From: Planctomycetota bacterium
Lineage (GTDB): Bacteria > Planctomycetota > Phycisphaerae > Phycisphaerales > Phycisphaeraceae
Reading direction: 5' to 3'
DNA length: 64,000 nt
NCBI GenBank assembly: GCA_024276075.1
Contig: JAJRXX010000062.1
Span: 1-64,000, forward strand
The translations under genes were made by a program, and so were the position numbers. Below the pieces are notes generated by a model that was given only the letters and a program-made list of their open reading frames with translations, was not told the DNA's origin and made no database searches. How positions within the stretch are numbered: the stretch's first letter is position 1; each line of letters begins with the position of its first letter. Positions 54,218 to 64,000 of the stretch are shown here, piece by piece.

Positions 54218-54290
54218 GGGGCCGTAGCTCAATTGGGAGAGCATCGCGTTTGCAACGCGAGGGTTACCGGTTCGAGTCCGGTCGGCTCCA
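54218..54290 (+). tRNA. tRNA-Ala (anticodon TGC)
   Basis: 73-base cloverleaf without encoded CCA. The acceptor stem GGGGCCG/CGGCTCC has the G3:U70 pair that specifies alanine. The D arm begins GTAGCTCAATTGGGAGAGC. The anticodon stem is TCGCG/CGCGA around the loop TTTGCAA, giving anticodon TGC. The T arm is CCGG-TTCGAGT-CCGG. Discriminator A73. A CTTTTTT run immediately downstream suits termination. Confidence 0.96.
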
Positions 54291-54352
54291 CTTTTTTGCC
54301 CTCACGGGCTACTGAATTCACCGCATCTCGTAAGAAAGGATCGTGGAACACT

Positions 54353-54610
54353 ATGCCTGATATCTTCCGGGCCCCGCCCTGGGCATGGCTATTCGCGTCG
54401 ATCTGCGGCGCCACCATCCTGCTCACCGGCGATGTACTAACCGCATTCCAAGGCCTCGTCAGCGTCGGCGCCACCCTAGGGTGCCTCATCATCGCTGCAG
54501 ATACGTCCAAGACCACAAAGACGAGACTCCTCCTGTGCCTAAACATCACGGTCGTCTGCTGGTTTGTCTTCCTGGCTGTGCAATTGGGCAAACGAGCGTT
54601 GTACTCATAA
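54353..54610 (+). CDS. small membrane protein (85 aa)
   Basis: Starts at ATG 54353, with AAGAAAGGA about 14 bases upstream. Three hydrophobic segments: WAWLFASICGATILLTGDV, LVSVGATLGCLIIAAD and LLLCLNITVVCWFVFLAVQL. A longer frame runs upstream through the tRNA gene and was rejected. Not recognised. It sits 62 bases after tRNA-Ala. Confidence 0.6.
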   Translation: MPDIFRAPPWAWLFASICGATILLTGDVLTAFQGLVSVGATLGCLIIAADTSKTTKTRLLLCLNITVVCWFVFLAVQLGKRALYS

Positions 54611-54767
54611 CACGCCCCGTCGCTATGACCGCCACCTTACGACCGTCATCTTTCGATAAATTGGTTTAATCCGCTGGCCCTGAGTGGGTATGCCCTGCTA
54701 ATGTTCTATGCCCACCGGGCCGTCTGGCCGAAAAGGAAACACAGCGGGCAAATAAGCCCTCGACACG

Positions 54768-56762
54768 ATGAGCGTATCGTCTATCCAATCCGACATGATG
54801 CTCTGGGACGCCCTTCGCACGCGCCGACGCTGGCACGATCCGATGCGGGGCCTCGACGCCGTGGCGTACCGCTGGCAGACACGATTCAAGCACGCTCGCA
54901 TCGGGCTGCGCCAGCTACGCGCCGACGCCGACGCGGTGGTGGCCATGGACGAACGCCTATCCGCGCTGACTGACGAAGCGCTCGACGAAGAGATCGCATC
55001 CATCCGCAGTGTATTCGCTCGCCGCAACCACACACGCGACCACACTCGCACCGCCATGGCACTGATCCGCGAGGCCGCGTTCCGGGAGACCGGCGAAAAA
55101 CCCTTCGCCGTCCAGATCATGGGGGCGCTGGGCTTGTTCCACGGCCAGATCATCGAGATGCGCACCGGAGAGGGCAAGACCCTCACCGCGTCGCTAGCCG
55201 CGTCCATACTCGGCTGGCTGCGACGACCGGTCCACGTCATCACGGTCAACGACTACCTCGCCCAGCGCGACGCCGACAGCCGTCAGCCCATCTACCGACG
55301 CTGCGGGCTCAACGCCACCGCTGTCATTAACGAAACCCCCGAGCCCGAACGGATGATCGCCTACCAACAGCCCATCGTCTACACCACGCAAAAAGAACTC
55401 GTCGCCGATTGGTTACGCGATCAACTGCGTCTAAAACGAATCGCCGATCCCGTTTCCACACGCTGGCGGCTCGACACCATGGCGTCACGCAAGCAACGCG
55501 GCATCAGCTCGCCCATTCTCGTCCCCGGTCTACACACCGCCATCGTTGACGAAGCCGACGCCGTGCTAATCGACGAGGCCGTCACACCGCTGATTATTGC
55601 CCAACCAAGAGGCGAAGACGCACAGGCCAAAATCTACGAGCGCGCACGCGACTTGGCTGGCCAACTCGAATTAGAAAAGCATTTCACCGTTGAACTCGTC
55701 AAGCGTCGCGCCAAGCTCACCACATCCGGCCGCGACACCCTCGATTCTCTGATCACCCCCGAGGAACACGCGATCTGGCAGGCCAAACGACGACGCGAGG
55801 AGCTCGTCGAGCAGGCGCTCGTCGCTGCCAATTGCTACCACCACCGCCAGCACTACCAGATCGTCGAGGACCAAATCGTCATCGTCGACGAATACACCGG
55901 CCGATTTATGCCCGATCGACAGTGGCAACACGGCCTGCACCAGGCCGTCGAGGCGAAGCACAGCCTACCCGTCACCGCAGACCGCGATACCCTTGCGAGC
56001 ATGAGCTTTCAGCGGTTCTTCAGACAATACTCGCACCTCTGCGGCATGACAGGCACCGCCGCCGACGCCCAGGCAGAGCTCGAAACCACCTATGGGCTAC
56101 CCGTGCGGATCATCCCGACAAACCGACCAATCAAGCGCACACAAATGCCCGACCTGATCTATCTCACCGCCCAGGAAAAGTGGCGTGCCATCGTCGCCGA
56201 CATCGCCCGGGCAAACATGACCAGCCGACCGGTGCTGATCGGGACTCGATCAATCGAGGCGTCGGAGATGCTCAGCGAAATGCTCACCGAACGGGGCTTG
56301 GAGCATCAGGTGTTAAACGCCGTCCACCACAAAGCCGAAGCGCAGATCATTGAACTGGCCGGCCAACGCGGCGCCATCATGGTCGCCACCAACATGGCCG
56401 GACGAGGCACCGACATCAAGCTCGGCGACGACGTCGCGGAAATAGGTGGGCTGCACGTCATCCTCACCGATCGCCACACCGCCAGGCGGATTGATCGTCA
56501 GTTATTCGGCCGAGCAGGCAGGCAGGGTGATCTCGGCTCAACACGTACCGTCTTGAGCCTTGAAGACGACCTGGTCATCAAGTACGCGCCGAGGCTATCT
56601 GAATCGCTGCGCAAGGCGTTCGCGGGGCGGACCACGCCACTACCTCTGTGGACAAAAGTCGTGCACGACCTCGCCCAACGCCGCGCCCAAAACAAAGCAT
56701 TTCGCAGCCGCGTTGAGGTCATGCGCCACGACCAAGAGCTTGACCGAGCCCTACCCCGCTAA
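54768..56762 (+). CDS. SecA-like ATPase lacking the C-terminal domains
   Basis: 664 residues, against 850-1000 for canonical SecA. The N-terminal motor has MRTGEGKTLTASLAAS (Walker A), HVITVNDYLAQRDAD, YTTQKELVADWL and the DEAD-type VDEADAVLIDEAVTPLI. A reduced preprotein cross-linking region follows. The second RecA domain has SFQRFFRQYSHLCGMTGTA, TNMAGRGTDIKLG and QLFGRAGRQGDLGST. The sequence ends just after this with AQRRAQNKAFRSRVE, so the helical scaffold/wing domains and the zinc-binding tail are absent. It is not the housekeeping SecA and probably drives a dedicated export or another protein-remodelling task. No SecY or partner nearby. Confidence 0.85.
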   Translation: MSVSSIQSDMMLWDALRTRRRWHDPMRGLDAVAYRWQTRFKHARIGLRQLRADADAVVAMDERLSALTDEALDEEIASIRSVFARRNHTRDHTRTAMALIREAAFRETGEKPFAVQIMGALGLFHGQIIEMRTGEGKTLTASLAASILGWLRRPVHVITVNDYLAQRDADSRQPIYRRCGLNATAVINETPEPERMIAYQQPIVYTTQKELVADWLRDQLRLKRIADPVSTRWRLDTMASRKQRGISSPILVPGLHTAIVDEADAVLIDEAVTPLIIAQPRGEDAQAKIYERARDLAGQLELEKHFTVELVKRRAKLTTSGRDTLDSLITPEEHAIWQAKRRREELVEQALVAANCYHHRQHYQIVEDQIVIVDEYTGRFMPDRQWQHGLHQAVEAKHSLPVTADRDTLASMSFQRFFRQYSHLCGMTGTAADAQAELETTYGLPVRIIPTNRPIKRTQMPDLIYLTAQEKWRAIVADIARANMTSRPVLIGTRSIEASEMLSEMLTERGLEHQVLNAVHHKAEAQIIELAGQRGAIMVATNMAGRGTDIKLGDDVAEIGGLHVILTDRHTARRIDRQLFGRAGRQGDLGSTRTVLSLEDDLVIKYAPRLSESLRKAFAGRTTPLPLWTKVVHDLAQRRAQNKAFRSRVEVMRHDQELDRALPR

Positions 56763-56897
56763 CCGCTGACACCCACAGACTTACCGCATTACCCCGCACC
56801 TATAAGTAGACTTTCCGCTATACCGTTGCTAGTATTATCAGTCTATTTGATGTGGCAAATTTCCGGTTAAAATATAGATTAGAAAGTGGAGGACACC

Positions 56898-57311
56898 ATG
56901 GACAGTACAGTGGAGAATCAAGCCCCAAATACCATCGACACGATCAGTTCCGCAGCCACCGATCAGCCCCAGCAGATCAAGATCGAGGTCGACGACGCCC
57001 AGACACCCGTCACGTATAGTTCGACCGTCCGGGTCTGGGGCTCTGCTGAGGAGATCAACCTCGACTTCGCCAGCCAACTCCGACCCACCGGCAACAAATC
57101 AGCAAAGCTCAAAATCGAGCAGCGCATCATCATGACCCCTTGGGCGGCCAAACGGCTCTGCTTGGCAATGAACCAAGCCGTCGCTCGATACGAGCAAGCC
57201 TACGGCCCCATCGAGGTCGACCCACGCAAGCGCCTGATAAACCCACCCAAGCAAGACGGTGGCACCCGCCCGGCACCAGTCAAAGCTCAAAAGCCGATGA
57301 AGCTCTCCTAA
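56898..57311 (+). CDS. DUF3467 family protein
   Basis: 137 residues from ATG 56898, with GGAGG six bases upstream; a GTG that overlaps the ribosome site is not the start. Core: YSSTVRVWGSAEEINLDFAS, then IEQRIIMTPWAAKRLCLAMNQAVARYEQAYGPI, the helix-strand pattern of DUF3467. The N-terminal 35 residues and the basic C-terminus are low complexity. Function unknown; family members are small soluble proteins found in many bacteria and archaea. Confidence 0.8.
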   Translation: MDSTVENQAPNTIDTISSAATDQPQQIKIEVDDAQTPVTYSSTVRVWGSAEEINLDFASQLRPTGNKSAKLKIEQRIIMTPWAAKRLCLAMNQAVARYEQAYGPIEVDPRKRLINPPKQDGGTRPAPVKAQKPMKLS

Positions 57312-57437
57312 ACGAGCCCCGCATCCCTTCGATCGGGCTTATTTATCCGCTCTCCGCTGCTTACCGCATCGGCCACATGGGTTTTGCGCCCTTGTTCGCC
57401 CACGCCGCCGCAGCGCGGTGGCTGCCATTCGACCATA

Positions 57438-57565
57438 TTAAAGCGTCTGGCGTAATTAATCTCCATTGACCGGGTGGCACGGCTTGCTTGCAAGCCGTGA
57501 AATACAGATGTCTGTTACACCTGCGGTCCAATCAAGATGGCGAATATTGACGCCAGTTGCTCTAG
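57438..57565 (+). mobile_element. family A MITE-like element, copy A3
   Basis: 128 bp with intact right end TAGAGCAACTGGCGTCA (opposite strand) and diverged left end TAAAGCGTCTGGCGT. Its interior is nearly identical to A2 (central hairpin CACGGCTTGCTTGCAAGCCGTG). It lies in the gap 57312-57647 before the PilZ gene; the rest of the gap shows nothing. Confidence 0.85.
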
Positions 57566-57647
57566 CCCAATGGCCAATAGCGCCAAACAGGTTCCGATAA
57601 AAGCATTTAACAATTCCCCGTCATGAAGCCGATATTAAATAACGGCT

Positions 57648-58001
57648 ATGACTTTCCCAACGGCGTCAACCCGACTCAGCACCGCCAAGATCGAACGCAG
57701 AAGCTGCGCACGCCGGCCCTTTGCAGCTCCTGTAAAGCTGCGGTGTATCCAGACCGGTCGATACCTCGCCGGCCAAACGCACAACGTCTCCGCCTCCGGC
57801 GCGCTCATGGAAATCTACCACCCCTCCAAGCTGGTCCGCGGCCAGCGCATGGAGGTCGGCATCGCTTGGCAGCCAAATACCGCGGTGCTCGAGTCTGATC
57901 AATTGGTCACCGCCACGGTCGTCCGCAGCCTAGCCATCGGAGCGCTGCAATACGTCGCTCTGCGATACGATCAGCCCATGGAGCTGGCCGCCTCCGCGTG
58001 A
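57648..58001 (+). CDS. PilZ-domain protein (possible c-di-GMP receptor)
   Basis: 117 residues. The N-terminal RRSCARRPF corresponds to the RxxxR motif. NVSASGALMEI corresponds to the (D/N)xSxxG motif that binds c-di-GMP. Strands follow (QRMEVGIAW, VVRSLAIGALQYVALRY). With both motifs present it probably binds the second messenger made by proteins such as the REC-GGDEF protein at 23072. A second frame (57623-57898) covers part of it but shows no motif. Single-domain, no signal peptide. Confidence 0.82.
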   Translation: MTFPTASTRLSTAKIERRSCARRPFAAPVKLRCIQTGRYLAGQTHNVSASGALMEIYHPSKLVRGQRMEVGIAWQPNTAVLESDQLVTATVVRSLAIGALQYVALRYDQPMELAASA

Positions 58002-58085
58002 ACTGCGTACCTACCCGTTCCGGATCGACCCACGACAAACAATCTTCTGATCCCGGTTGGCACACGCCCGCAGCCCGCCTAGATT

Positions 58086-59330
<1,245 letters not shown>

Positions 59331-59352
59331 TTTGAAACCGAGCACCACCGTA

Positions 59353-59387
59353 ACGAGCCGCGACCGTCAAGGAGCGGGCTTTTTTTT
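59353..59387 (+). terminator. intrinsic terminator after trpB, made of a family E repeat
   Basis: AGCCGC and GCGGGCT pair with a single bulged G across a loop of about 12 bases, followed by eight T residues. It begins 23 bases after the trpB stop. The repeat is the full-length short form of family E (ACGAGCCGCGACCGTCA, AGGAGCGGGC). Confidence 0.7.
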
Positions 59388-59406
59388 GATCCTCAATACA
59401 CACCAA

Positions 59407-59513
59407 TTAGAGCACCTTGCATAAATAATCGCCATGTCAGTTCTGGAGTAGGGCAGGTCATTGACCTGCCTTCTTCTTGGGGAGATGGAGAATAATTACG
59501 CAAGTTGCTCTAA
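59407..59513. mobile_element. family A-related element, copy A4 (diverged, 107 bp)
   Basis: Bounded by TTAGAGCACCTTGC and, on the opposite strand, TTAGAGCAACTTGC. A central perfect palindrome GGCAGGTCATTGACCTGCC lies near 59452-59470. It shares the TAGAGCA ends and a central hairpin with A1-A3, but its interior differs, so it is a separate subfamily. Confidence 0.7.
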
Positions 59514-59552
59514 TCTGAATCCGTATCCCCTGCGATCGGCGTCGCCAGCGAT

Positions 59553-62315
59553 CTACAGGTCATCTGCCGATAGGGCCATATTCAGCACACCCGGCCCGGT
59601 GCTCTCCCGTACACCCACACGCACAGAATACTTCTCAAGCTGATCCGCGGAGTCCCGGAAGCGGAACCGCCGTATCACCGTCTGGCCCGATTCGAGCTTG
59701 GGCACGATCCGTTCCTGGCTGGGATTACCCGGTAGCCTGGCAAATGCGTACAGCGCCAGCGGGCCGTCCGACTTGTTCGTAATCATCTGCGTCACCACCA
59801 CGTCGCGCCGACCCGTCGCGGGATCGGTCTCGATCGCCAGCGTCGCATCAAAATCGAGATACGACAGCCCCAACCTCATCGGCGCGAACACGTCCACGAC
59901 GTACCGCCCAAACGCGGTGAAATCAAAATGCGCTATCAAGCGCTTTCTGCCCACCAGTTCCGCTACCGGAAAGTTGATCTCTACCGGAATCGCTGCGCTC
60001 TGTCCCGCCGCAAGCGAAAAATGGTGACGTGTAGGAGATATCTCCCATTTTTCCGGGTGCGTAAACGTCAGGTGCCCGGTGATCGTGTAAGGCCAGGGAT
60101 TGGAAAACCGCACCACGCGGTCCTGGCGTGCCGCATTCGACTCAATAAACGAAGGCTCGATCTTGAACGACGCGCGGAACATCGCCAACTCCGGGTCGAT
60201 CCCCTCAATGAATATCGGCTCACCGCTCAGTGCTACCCGGTGGCGCCCCTCGACAATCGGCAGCGACGCGCGGTTGCCCCACACGTCCACCGAACGCGGC
60301 GACGGGCCCAGAAACATGTCTATGGCAGCTTCCTCCACCGGTGCCGCTCGGTTCCAGGCTGCCAGCAAACCGCCCTCCGGCCCATTGAGAATCATGCACT
60401 CAAGCCCGTCACCCAGCGGCAGGTGGCCGATGACCCGACGCCCCGCTAATCGGTGCGCCACCGTGCTGAAGACACCCAGCAACGGGCTCGGTAGCAAATT
60501 CAATCGTCGGCCTTTGGAACTTGCCCACGGGCGGCTTATCGCCAAGCCCGTTGGCCCAAGCTCCCAACCGTACAGCATGCGCAGCACCAGGTCTTCGATC
60601 CGTTTCTGGTGTGCTAATTCCGTCGCCGGCGGCTCACGCAAGTGCAACCACGTCTCGACAGACGGGGACTCCAACCACGGCCCCATGTAATCACCGAACC
60701 ATTTGGGTGCTACCGACACCGGCACATCGATCATGTACGCCATATCCGACGAAACATCACGCCTTCGCGACTGGTCGAGCCGCCAGGGCAGCAATAACTG
60801 AGGCTGGGGAGACATATCGCGGAAGTCACGGTAAATCGATTCAATCCGGCTAGGCAAATCCTCAACAAAAAACGCCAACGGGTAATCCACACTGCCAAGC
60901 TGCCACTGACGCACACGCTGACCATGACGCATCAGCACAGGTGTGAGATACGGCACCCATACATCCGACGGCTTGTCAAAGAGACCTATCGGATCGTGCT
61001 CGCCGACGTCGTGGCTTTGAACCACTGTTTCAGGTACCGGGCTAAGGCTCACCGAGACCTGACGACCTCGGCTGATTATCGTTTGAATTGTTTCGCCTAG
61101 ATCACGCTGGAGATGATCCACGTTAACGACCGTTGTCTGGCGATCCCACCCGCTGATGATCACCGAATCCAAGTGGGCACGATCGAGTATTTGAGGCAGA
61201 TACTTTCGCTCATTTTCCGACGCGTCTTCGGCGATCAGCCGGAATCGATGAGCATCGCCAGCGTTCAACACCGACTCCTCGGGCAACCACAGCACCGTTG
61301 TGATCGTCCTGGCAATCTGTACCGGCGATTTCCCTTTCTGATGCGCAGGCTCCAAAACTTTCAGGTCCGCCAGGTACCAACCGAACTTGTCCACCGGCGG
61401 TTCCCACTTCCAATTAGCCGGCGCCCACTCGTGGACCTGCCTGCGGCTCTGGGCGACCACCTCCAACCGATGGTCATATAACTTCACCTGTGCAATCAAC
61501 GGCCGAGACGTCAGATCACGAACGGTTATCCGCAGCCGAAGCTTGTCTGGGGAACGGATGATATTAACCCGGTTCGAAAACTCGACCGCCAAATAAGGCA
61601 ACTGCCAAACACTGATGTCATCAAACCACGCATAGCCGTCCACCTCTTCGTAAAACACCTCGTGCTTGCCGGGTTCGCGGCCCGGTTGGCGCTGTGGCTG
61701 CAACAGCTCCGTCTGTATCCCGATCCACGCCGCTTCGGAATAGTCGCCGTACAGTTTTACCGACACCACTTGATCGCGCCCGTCGGTCTGGATCAGATCA
61801 CTCGTCGCGACGCTTTGTTCGATCCGTCGGCCCGTGTTATCGACAAAGTACGCCACCAGCCTGGCTCGCGCGTACCGAAGCGTGGACGTCCGAACCTTTG
61901 CCGTGATCAGATAATCGCTAAACGGAACCGCCGGCAAAGCACCGACTTCCAAAAATGCACCCACACTCCCACCGTTCAACCCCAACTCAAGCCGATGCTC
62001 GCCAGGCTCTCGCTGGGGCTTGTCGAACCCGACCGCTGTGTACGCAGGGAATCCCCCCTTCGATACCAACATCCCGTGCAACGGCTGTCGCATGAAGCCC
62101 GCATCCGTTGTGATCGCGGGCCGACCCATCACGTACCAATACATGGGTAGGTCTTCAAAGTTATTGTGCTTGGCTTCCTCGAAGTCGAACCGGCGTACCA
62201 ACCGCTTGCTACGCAGCAACAGAGCGCTGTCCACCTCTTGTGCATAACTCACCCATGGCAGCGTCGACAGACACAACCACAGCCCCAAGCAGGTTCTTAC
62301 CGACCTTAGACGCAT
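59553..62315 (-). CDS. large secreted protein of unknown function (920 aa)
   Basis: A signal peptide ends near SYAQEV. The N-terminal third looks like a carbohydrate-binding or lectin-type jelly roll (MYWYVMGRPAIT, WFDDISVWQLPYLAVEF). The middle has long stretches with a TIM-barrel flavour (DSVIISGWDRQ, ISRGRQVSVSLSPVPE). The C-terminal 250 residues form beta-sandwich repeats ending in a polar tail. No catalytic motif was recognised. One reading is a glycoside hydrolase-related secreted protein. It is on its own on this strand, between a MITE and B7. Confidence 0.7.
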   Translation of the reverse strand: MRLRSVRTCLGLWLCLSTLPWVSYAQEVDSALLLRSKRLVRRFDFEEAKHNNFEDLPMYWYVMGRPAITTDAGFMRQPLHGMLVSKGGFPAYTAVGFDKPQREPGEHRLELGLNGGSVGAFLEVGALPAVPFSDYLITAKVRTSTLRYARARLVAYFVDNTGRRIEQSVATSDLIQTDGRDQVVSVKLYGDYSEAAWIGIQTELLQPQRQPGREPGKHEVFYEEVDGYAWFDDISVWQLPYLAVEFSNRVNIIRSPDKLRLRITVRDLTSRPLIAQVKLYDHRLEVVAQSRRQVHEWAPANWKWEPPVDKFGWYLADLKVLEPAHQKGKSPVQIARTITTVLWLPEESVLNAGDAHRFRLIAEDASENERKYLPQILDRAHLDSVIISGWDRQTTVVNVDHLQRDLGETIQTIISRGRQVSVSLSPVPETVVQSHDVGEHDPIGLFDKPSDVWVPYLTPVLMRHGQRVRQWQLGSVDYPLAFFVEDLPSRIESIYRDFRDMSPQPQLLLPWRLDQSRRRDVSSDMAYMIDVPVSVAPKWFGDYMGPWLESPSVETWLHLREPPATELAHQKRIEDLVLRMLYGWELGPTGLAISRPWASSKGRRLNLLPSPLLGVFSTVAHRLAGRRVIGHLPLGDGLECMILNGPEGGLLAAWNRAAPVEEAAIDMFLGPSPRSVDVWGNRASLPIVEGRHRVALSGEPIFIEGIDPELAMFRASFKIEPSFIESNAARQDRVVRFSNPWPYTITGHLTFTHPEKWEISPTRHHFSLAAGQSAAIPVEINFPVAELVGRKRLIAHFDFTAFGRYVVDVFAPMRLGLSYLDFDATLAIETDPATGRRDVVVTQMITNKSDGPLALYAFARLPGNPSQERIVPKLESGQTVIRRFRFRDSADQLEKYSVRVGVRESTGPGVLNMALSADDL

Positions 62316-62428
62316 TGAGTTGTTATCGGATCAAGCCACCGATGGACAACAAATAAGCATCCGGGTAATGGCCTGCCGCTGCCCCCAATTCGAGGTAGTG
62401 GATAACTTTGAATCCAAACGTCATCACG

Positions 62429-62455
62429 ACGAGCCACGATCGTCAGGGAGTGGGC
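62429..62455 (+). repeat. family E short-type repeat
   Basis: ACGAGCCACGATCGTCA followed by GGGAGTGGGC, a diverged copy 24 bases before MITE B7. Together they fill the 62316-62660 gap between the large secreted protein gene and prfA. Confidence 0.6.
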
Positions 62456-62478
62456 ATCTTCTGCTTTGAAAACACCTT

Positions 62479-62590
62479 ATACGCATTGCGTATAGTTCTA
62501 TCGCGTCGTAGGTGATGTAAATGATTGTCTGTTCTGTTCCCGCGTTCGCAGGCACCACGCAAACACGCAAGTATTAATCTTGATTGGTAT
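62479..62590 (+). mobile_element. family B MITE-like element, copy B7
   Basis: 112 bp from ATACGCATTGCGTAT to ATTGGTAT with TA at both ends; eight bases longer than the other copies because of a short duplication around ACGCAAAC near 62557-62569. Confidence 0.85.
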
Positions 62591-62660
62591 TATCACCGAC
62601 GTCTCGAATGATAATTCCCGCCAAGATATTCAACATGACCCACTACCCAATTCGATCGGT

Positions 62661-63743
62661 TTATAACGCCGCCAAACGCCTGGCGTGGTCCTCAGCCACC
62701 AACGCCGCTAGCAGCTCATCGAGCTTACCCTCGAGGACTGACCGCAGGCCAAACGATCTGTCTAGCCGATGATCCACGACGATGTTCTCCTTGTACCGAT
62801 ACGTCCGCACCCGCTCGGCCCGGCCAGCGGACCCGATCATCTTCGACCTCGCCTCGGCGCGCTGGGCGTCGAGCTGACGCTGATTGTGGTCATACACACG
62901 GGCACGCAGCAGTTGCCACGCCTTGATCCGGTTCTGGTGCTGGCTCTTCGACTCTTGCATACGCACCTCGATCCCCGTCGGCTCGTGAACCAGGTGCACC
63001 GCTGTGGCGACCTTGTTCACGTTCTGACCGCCCGGCCCCTGTGCCGTCGTGATGTGTACCTTGACCTCCGACTCAGGGATGTCGATCTGCACGCGATCCG
63101 GCTCGGGCAAGACCGCCACCGACGCCGTCGACGTATGCACCCGCCCCTGCGCCTCGGTCGCTGGAACCCGCTTCACACAGTGCACGCCACCTTCGTAGCC
63201 CATCCCCTGCCACACGCCCGAGCCCTGGACACTCGCCACCGCGTGACGCACGCCGCCCTGATCGCCCCCCGAAAACTCCATTACCTCAAATCTCCAACCT
63301 TGCTGCGCCGCAAAACGCTGGTACATTTCAAATAGGTCCCCCGCCCACAGTGCCGCCTCCGCGCCGCCCGTTCCCGCGCGCACCTCCAGAATCACCGCCC
63401 CCACCGATCGGTCCTGGGCTGTGACCAATTCCCCCGCGATCTCGTCGAGCAACGCCTGCGCCTCGCCACGCAACGAGGGCAACTCCTCACGTGCCAACTC
63501 GACTAGTTCCTGATCGCCGCCCGCGTCGATGATCTGCTGATGATCGACGATCTGGCACTCCAAGCCTGCGTAGCGACGGTAACGCTCCACAAGATCGGAC
63601 AACGCCGCACGCTTGACCGACAGTTCCTGGACCAAGCGGTGATCCGTGACCACAGCCGGGTCTGACAACTGCCGCTCGAGTTCGTCATGCTGGACCGCAA
63701 GGGATTTGAGCTTCGCAATCAGGTTGGCGTTTTCTTCAGGCAT
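62661..63743 (-). CDS. prfA: peptide chain release factor 1
   Basis: Recognises UAA and UAG and triggers peptide release. 360 residues from ATG 63743. The PAT anticodon-like tripeptide is at 194-196 (VKRVPATEAQGRVHTS), as expected for RF1 rather than RF2 (SPF). The GGQ catalytic loop is QGPGGQNVNK with GGQ at 238-240. The N-terminal coiled-coil domain is normal. Downstream of rpmE on the same strand, the usual neighbour, with a family E copy between them. Confidence 0.96.
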   Translation of the reverse strand: MPEENANLIAKLKSLAVQHDELERQLSDPAVVTDHRLVQELSVKRAALSDLVERYRRYAGLECQIVDHQQIIDAGGDQELVELAREELPSLRGEAQALLDEIAGELVTAQDRSVGAVILEVRAGTGGAEAALWAGDLFEMYQRFAAQQGWRFEVMEFSGGDQGGVRHAVASVQGSGVWQGMGYEGGVHCVKRVPATEAQGRVHTSTASVAVLPEPDRVQIDIPESEVKVHITTAQGPGGQNVNKVATAVHLVHEPTGIEVRMQESKSQHQNRIKAWQLLRARVYDHNQRQLDAQRAEARSKMIGSAGRAERVRTYRYKENIVVDHRLDRSFGLRSVLEGKLDELLAALVAEDHARRLAAL

Positions 63744-63782
63744 GTTATTGACACGAACCTGGATTATCCGCTCGTAACCGTA

Positions 63783-63807
63783 ACGAGCCGCGACTGTGAG
63801 AGCGGGC
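63783..63807 (+). repeat. family E short-type repeat between rpmE and prfA
   Basis: ACGAGCCGCGACTGTGA followed by GAGCGGGC, slightly shortened. It lies upstream of the prfA start and 90 bases beyond the rpmE stop. Confidence 0.6.
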
Positions 63808-63895
63808 CTTTCGACAACGTGCATTGCCCTAGCCCAGATCGGCGCACGCAGACACCGCCGTCACAATACGAACGCGGCTTACGAGTTAAACGCGG

Positions 63896-64000
63896 CTAGG
63901 CTTTTTTAGCGGAGCTTTTTTTATCGAAGTACGAGCCCTGGAACTTCTTCTGGAACTTCTCTACCCGACCTGCGGTATCGATGAACTTTTGCTTGCCGGT
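63896..64000 (-). CDS. rpmE: 50S ribosomal protein L31 (partial, C-terminal 34 residues)
   Basis: The frame read from the window edge gives TGKQKFIDTAGRVEKFQKKF, then QGSYFDKKSSAKKA and TAG (63896-63898). TGKQKFIDTAGRVEKF is the characteristic C-terminal motif of bacterial L31. The N-terminus and any zinc-binding cysteines are outside the window. The rpmE-prfA order is common in bacteria. Confidence 0.9.
   Translation of the reverse strand, partial: TGKQKFIDTAGRVEKFQKKFQGSYFDKKSSAKKA

Noticed and set aside
54086-54352. Upstream extension of the small membrane protein through the tRNA
   Set aside because: It would translate the tRNA-Ala gene. The ATG at 54353 gives a complete three-helix protein.

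Overview
The window looks like a chromosomal segment of a Gram-negative planctomycete, most likely of the Phycisphaerae type. This rests on gene content, not on a database search. The evidence is a very large secreted protein carrying both dockerin-like repeats and a PEP-CTERM-like tail, the futalosine-pathway enzyme MqnD, a meso-diaminopimelate-type MurE with MurF and MraY, a shortened SecA-like ATPase, several large secreted proteins with no recognised domain, and many short palindromic intergenic repeats. The sequence is fairly GC-rich and genes are only loosely grouped in operons.

Layout. 1-3573: rpoB (minus, C-terminal end outside the window). 3.8-9 kb: two unknown proteins, UDP-glucuronate decarboxylase and the PEP-CTERM/dockerin protein. 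9-12.7 kb: FixJ-like regulator and PAS histidine kinase. 12.8-20.7 kb: coaE, rho, a TPR lipoprotein, nadE, a HhH-GPD glycosylase with a class I amidotransferase, a QueC-like protein and a small membrane protein. 21-24.5 kb: histidine kinase, REC-GGDEF protein and a small TPR protein. 24.9-26.6 kb: lipoprotein and mqnD. 26.7-31.7 kb: a compact minus-strand cassette of an HTH protein, a split ABC-ATPase/GNAT gene, a ParB-like protein, a small unknown, a putative small terminase subunit and a terminase large subunit, with no other phage genes. 32-38.8 kb: glycogen debranching enzyme, then murE-murF-mraY. 39-46.9 kb: OppA-like lipoprotein, def-fmt, an HU protein, bioF, mrp and an ABC ATPase interrupted by an in-frame TAA. 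46.9-54.6 kb: large membrane protein, pyrC, a sugar-phosphate isomerase-like protein, YceI, a membrane protein, tRNA-Ala(TGC) and a small membrane protein. 54.8-64 kb: SecA-like, DUF3467, PilZ, trpB, a 920-residue secreted protein, prfA and the end of rpmE.

The second theme is short non-autonomous repeats. Family B has seven copies, about 98 bp between flanking TA dinucleotides. Family A has three copies of 122 bp and one diverged relative. There are also a 98-bp family C element, a 157-bp family D element, a terminator-like family E and many perfect hairpins. The TA flanks and terminal inverted repeats suggest MITEs mobilised by a Tc1/mariner/IS630-type transposase, but no transposase is in the window.

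The main observation joins the two themes. A family B element splits the ABC-ATPase from the acetyltransferase in the terminase cassette, and removing the element plus one TA (100 bp) restores one continuous 521-codon reading frame. Elements that begin TAGAGC also coincide with the stop codons of rho, the FixJ-like regulator, the HTH gene and the isomerase gene.
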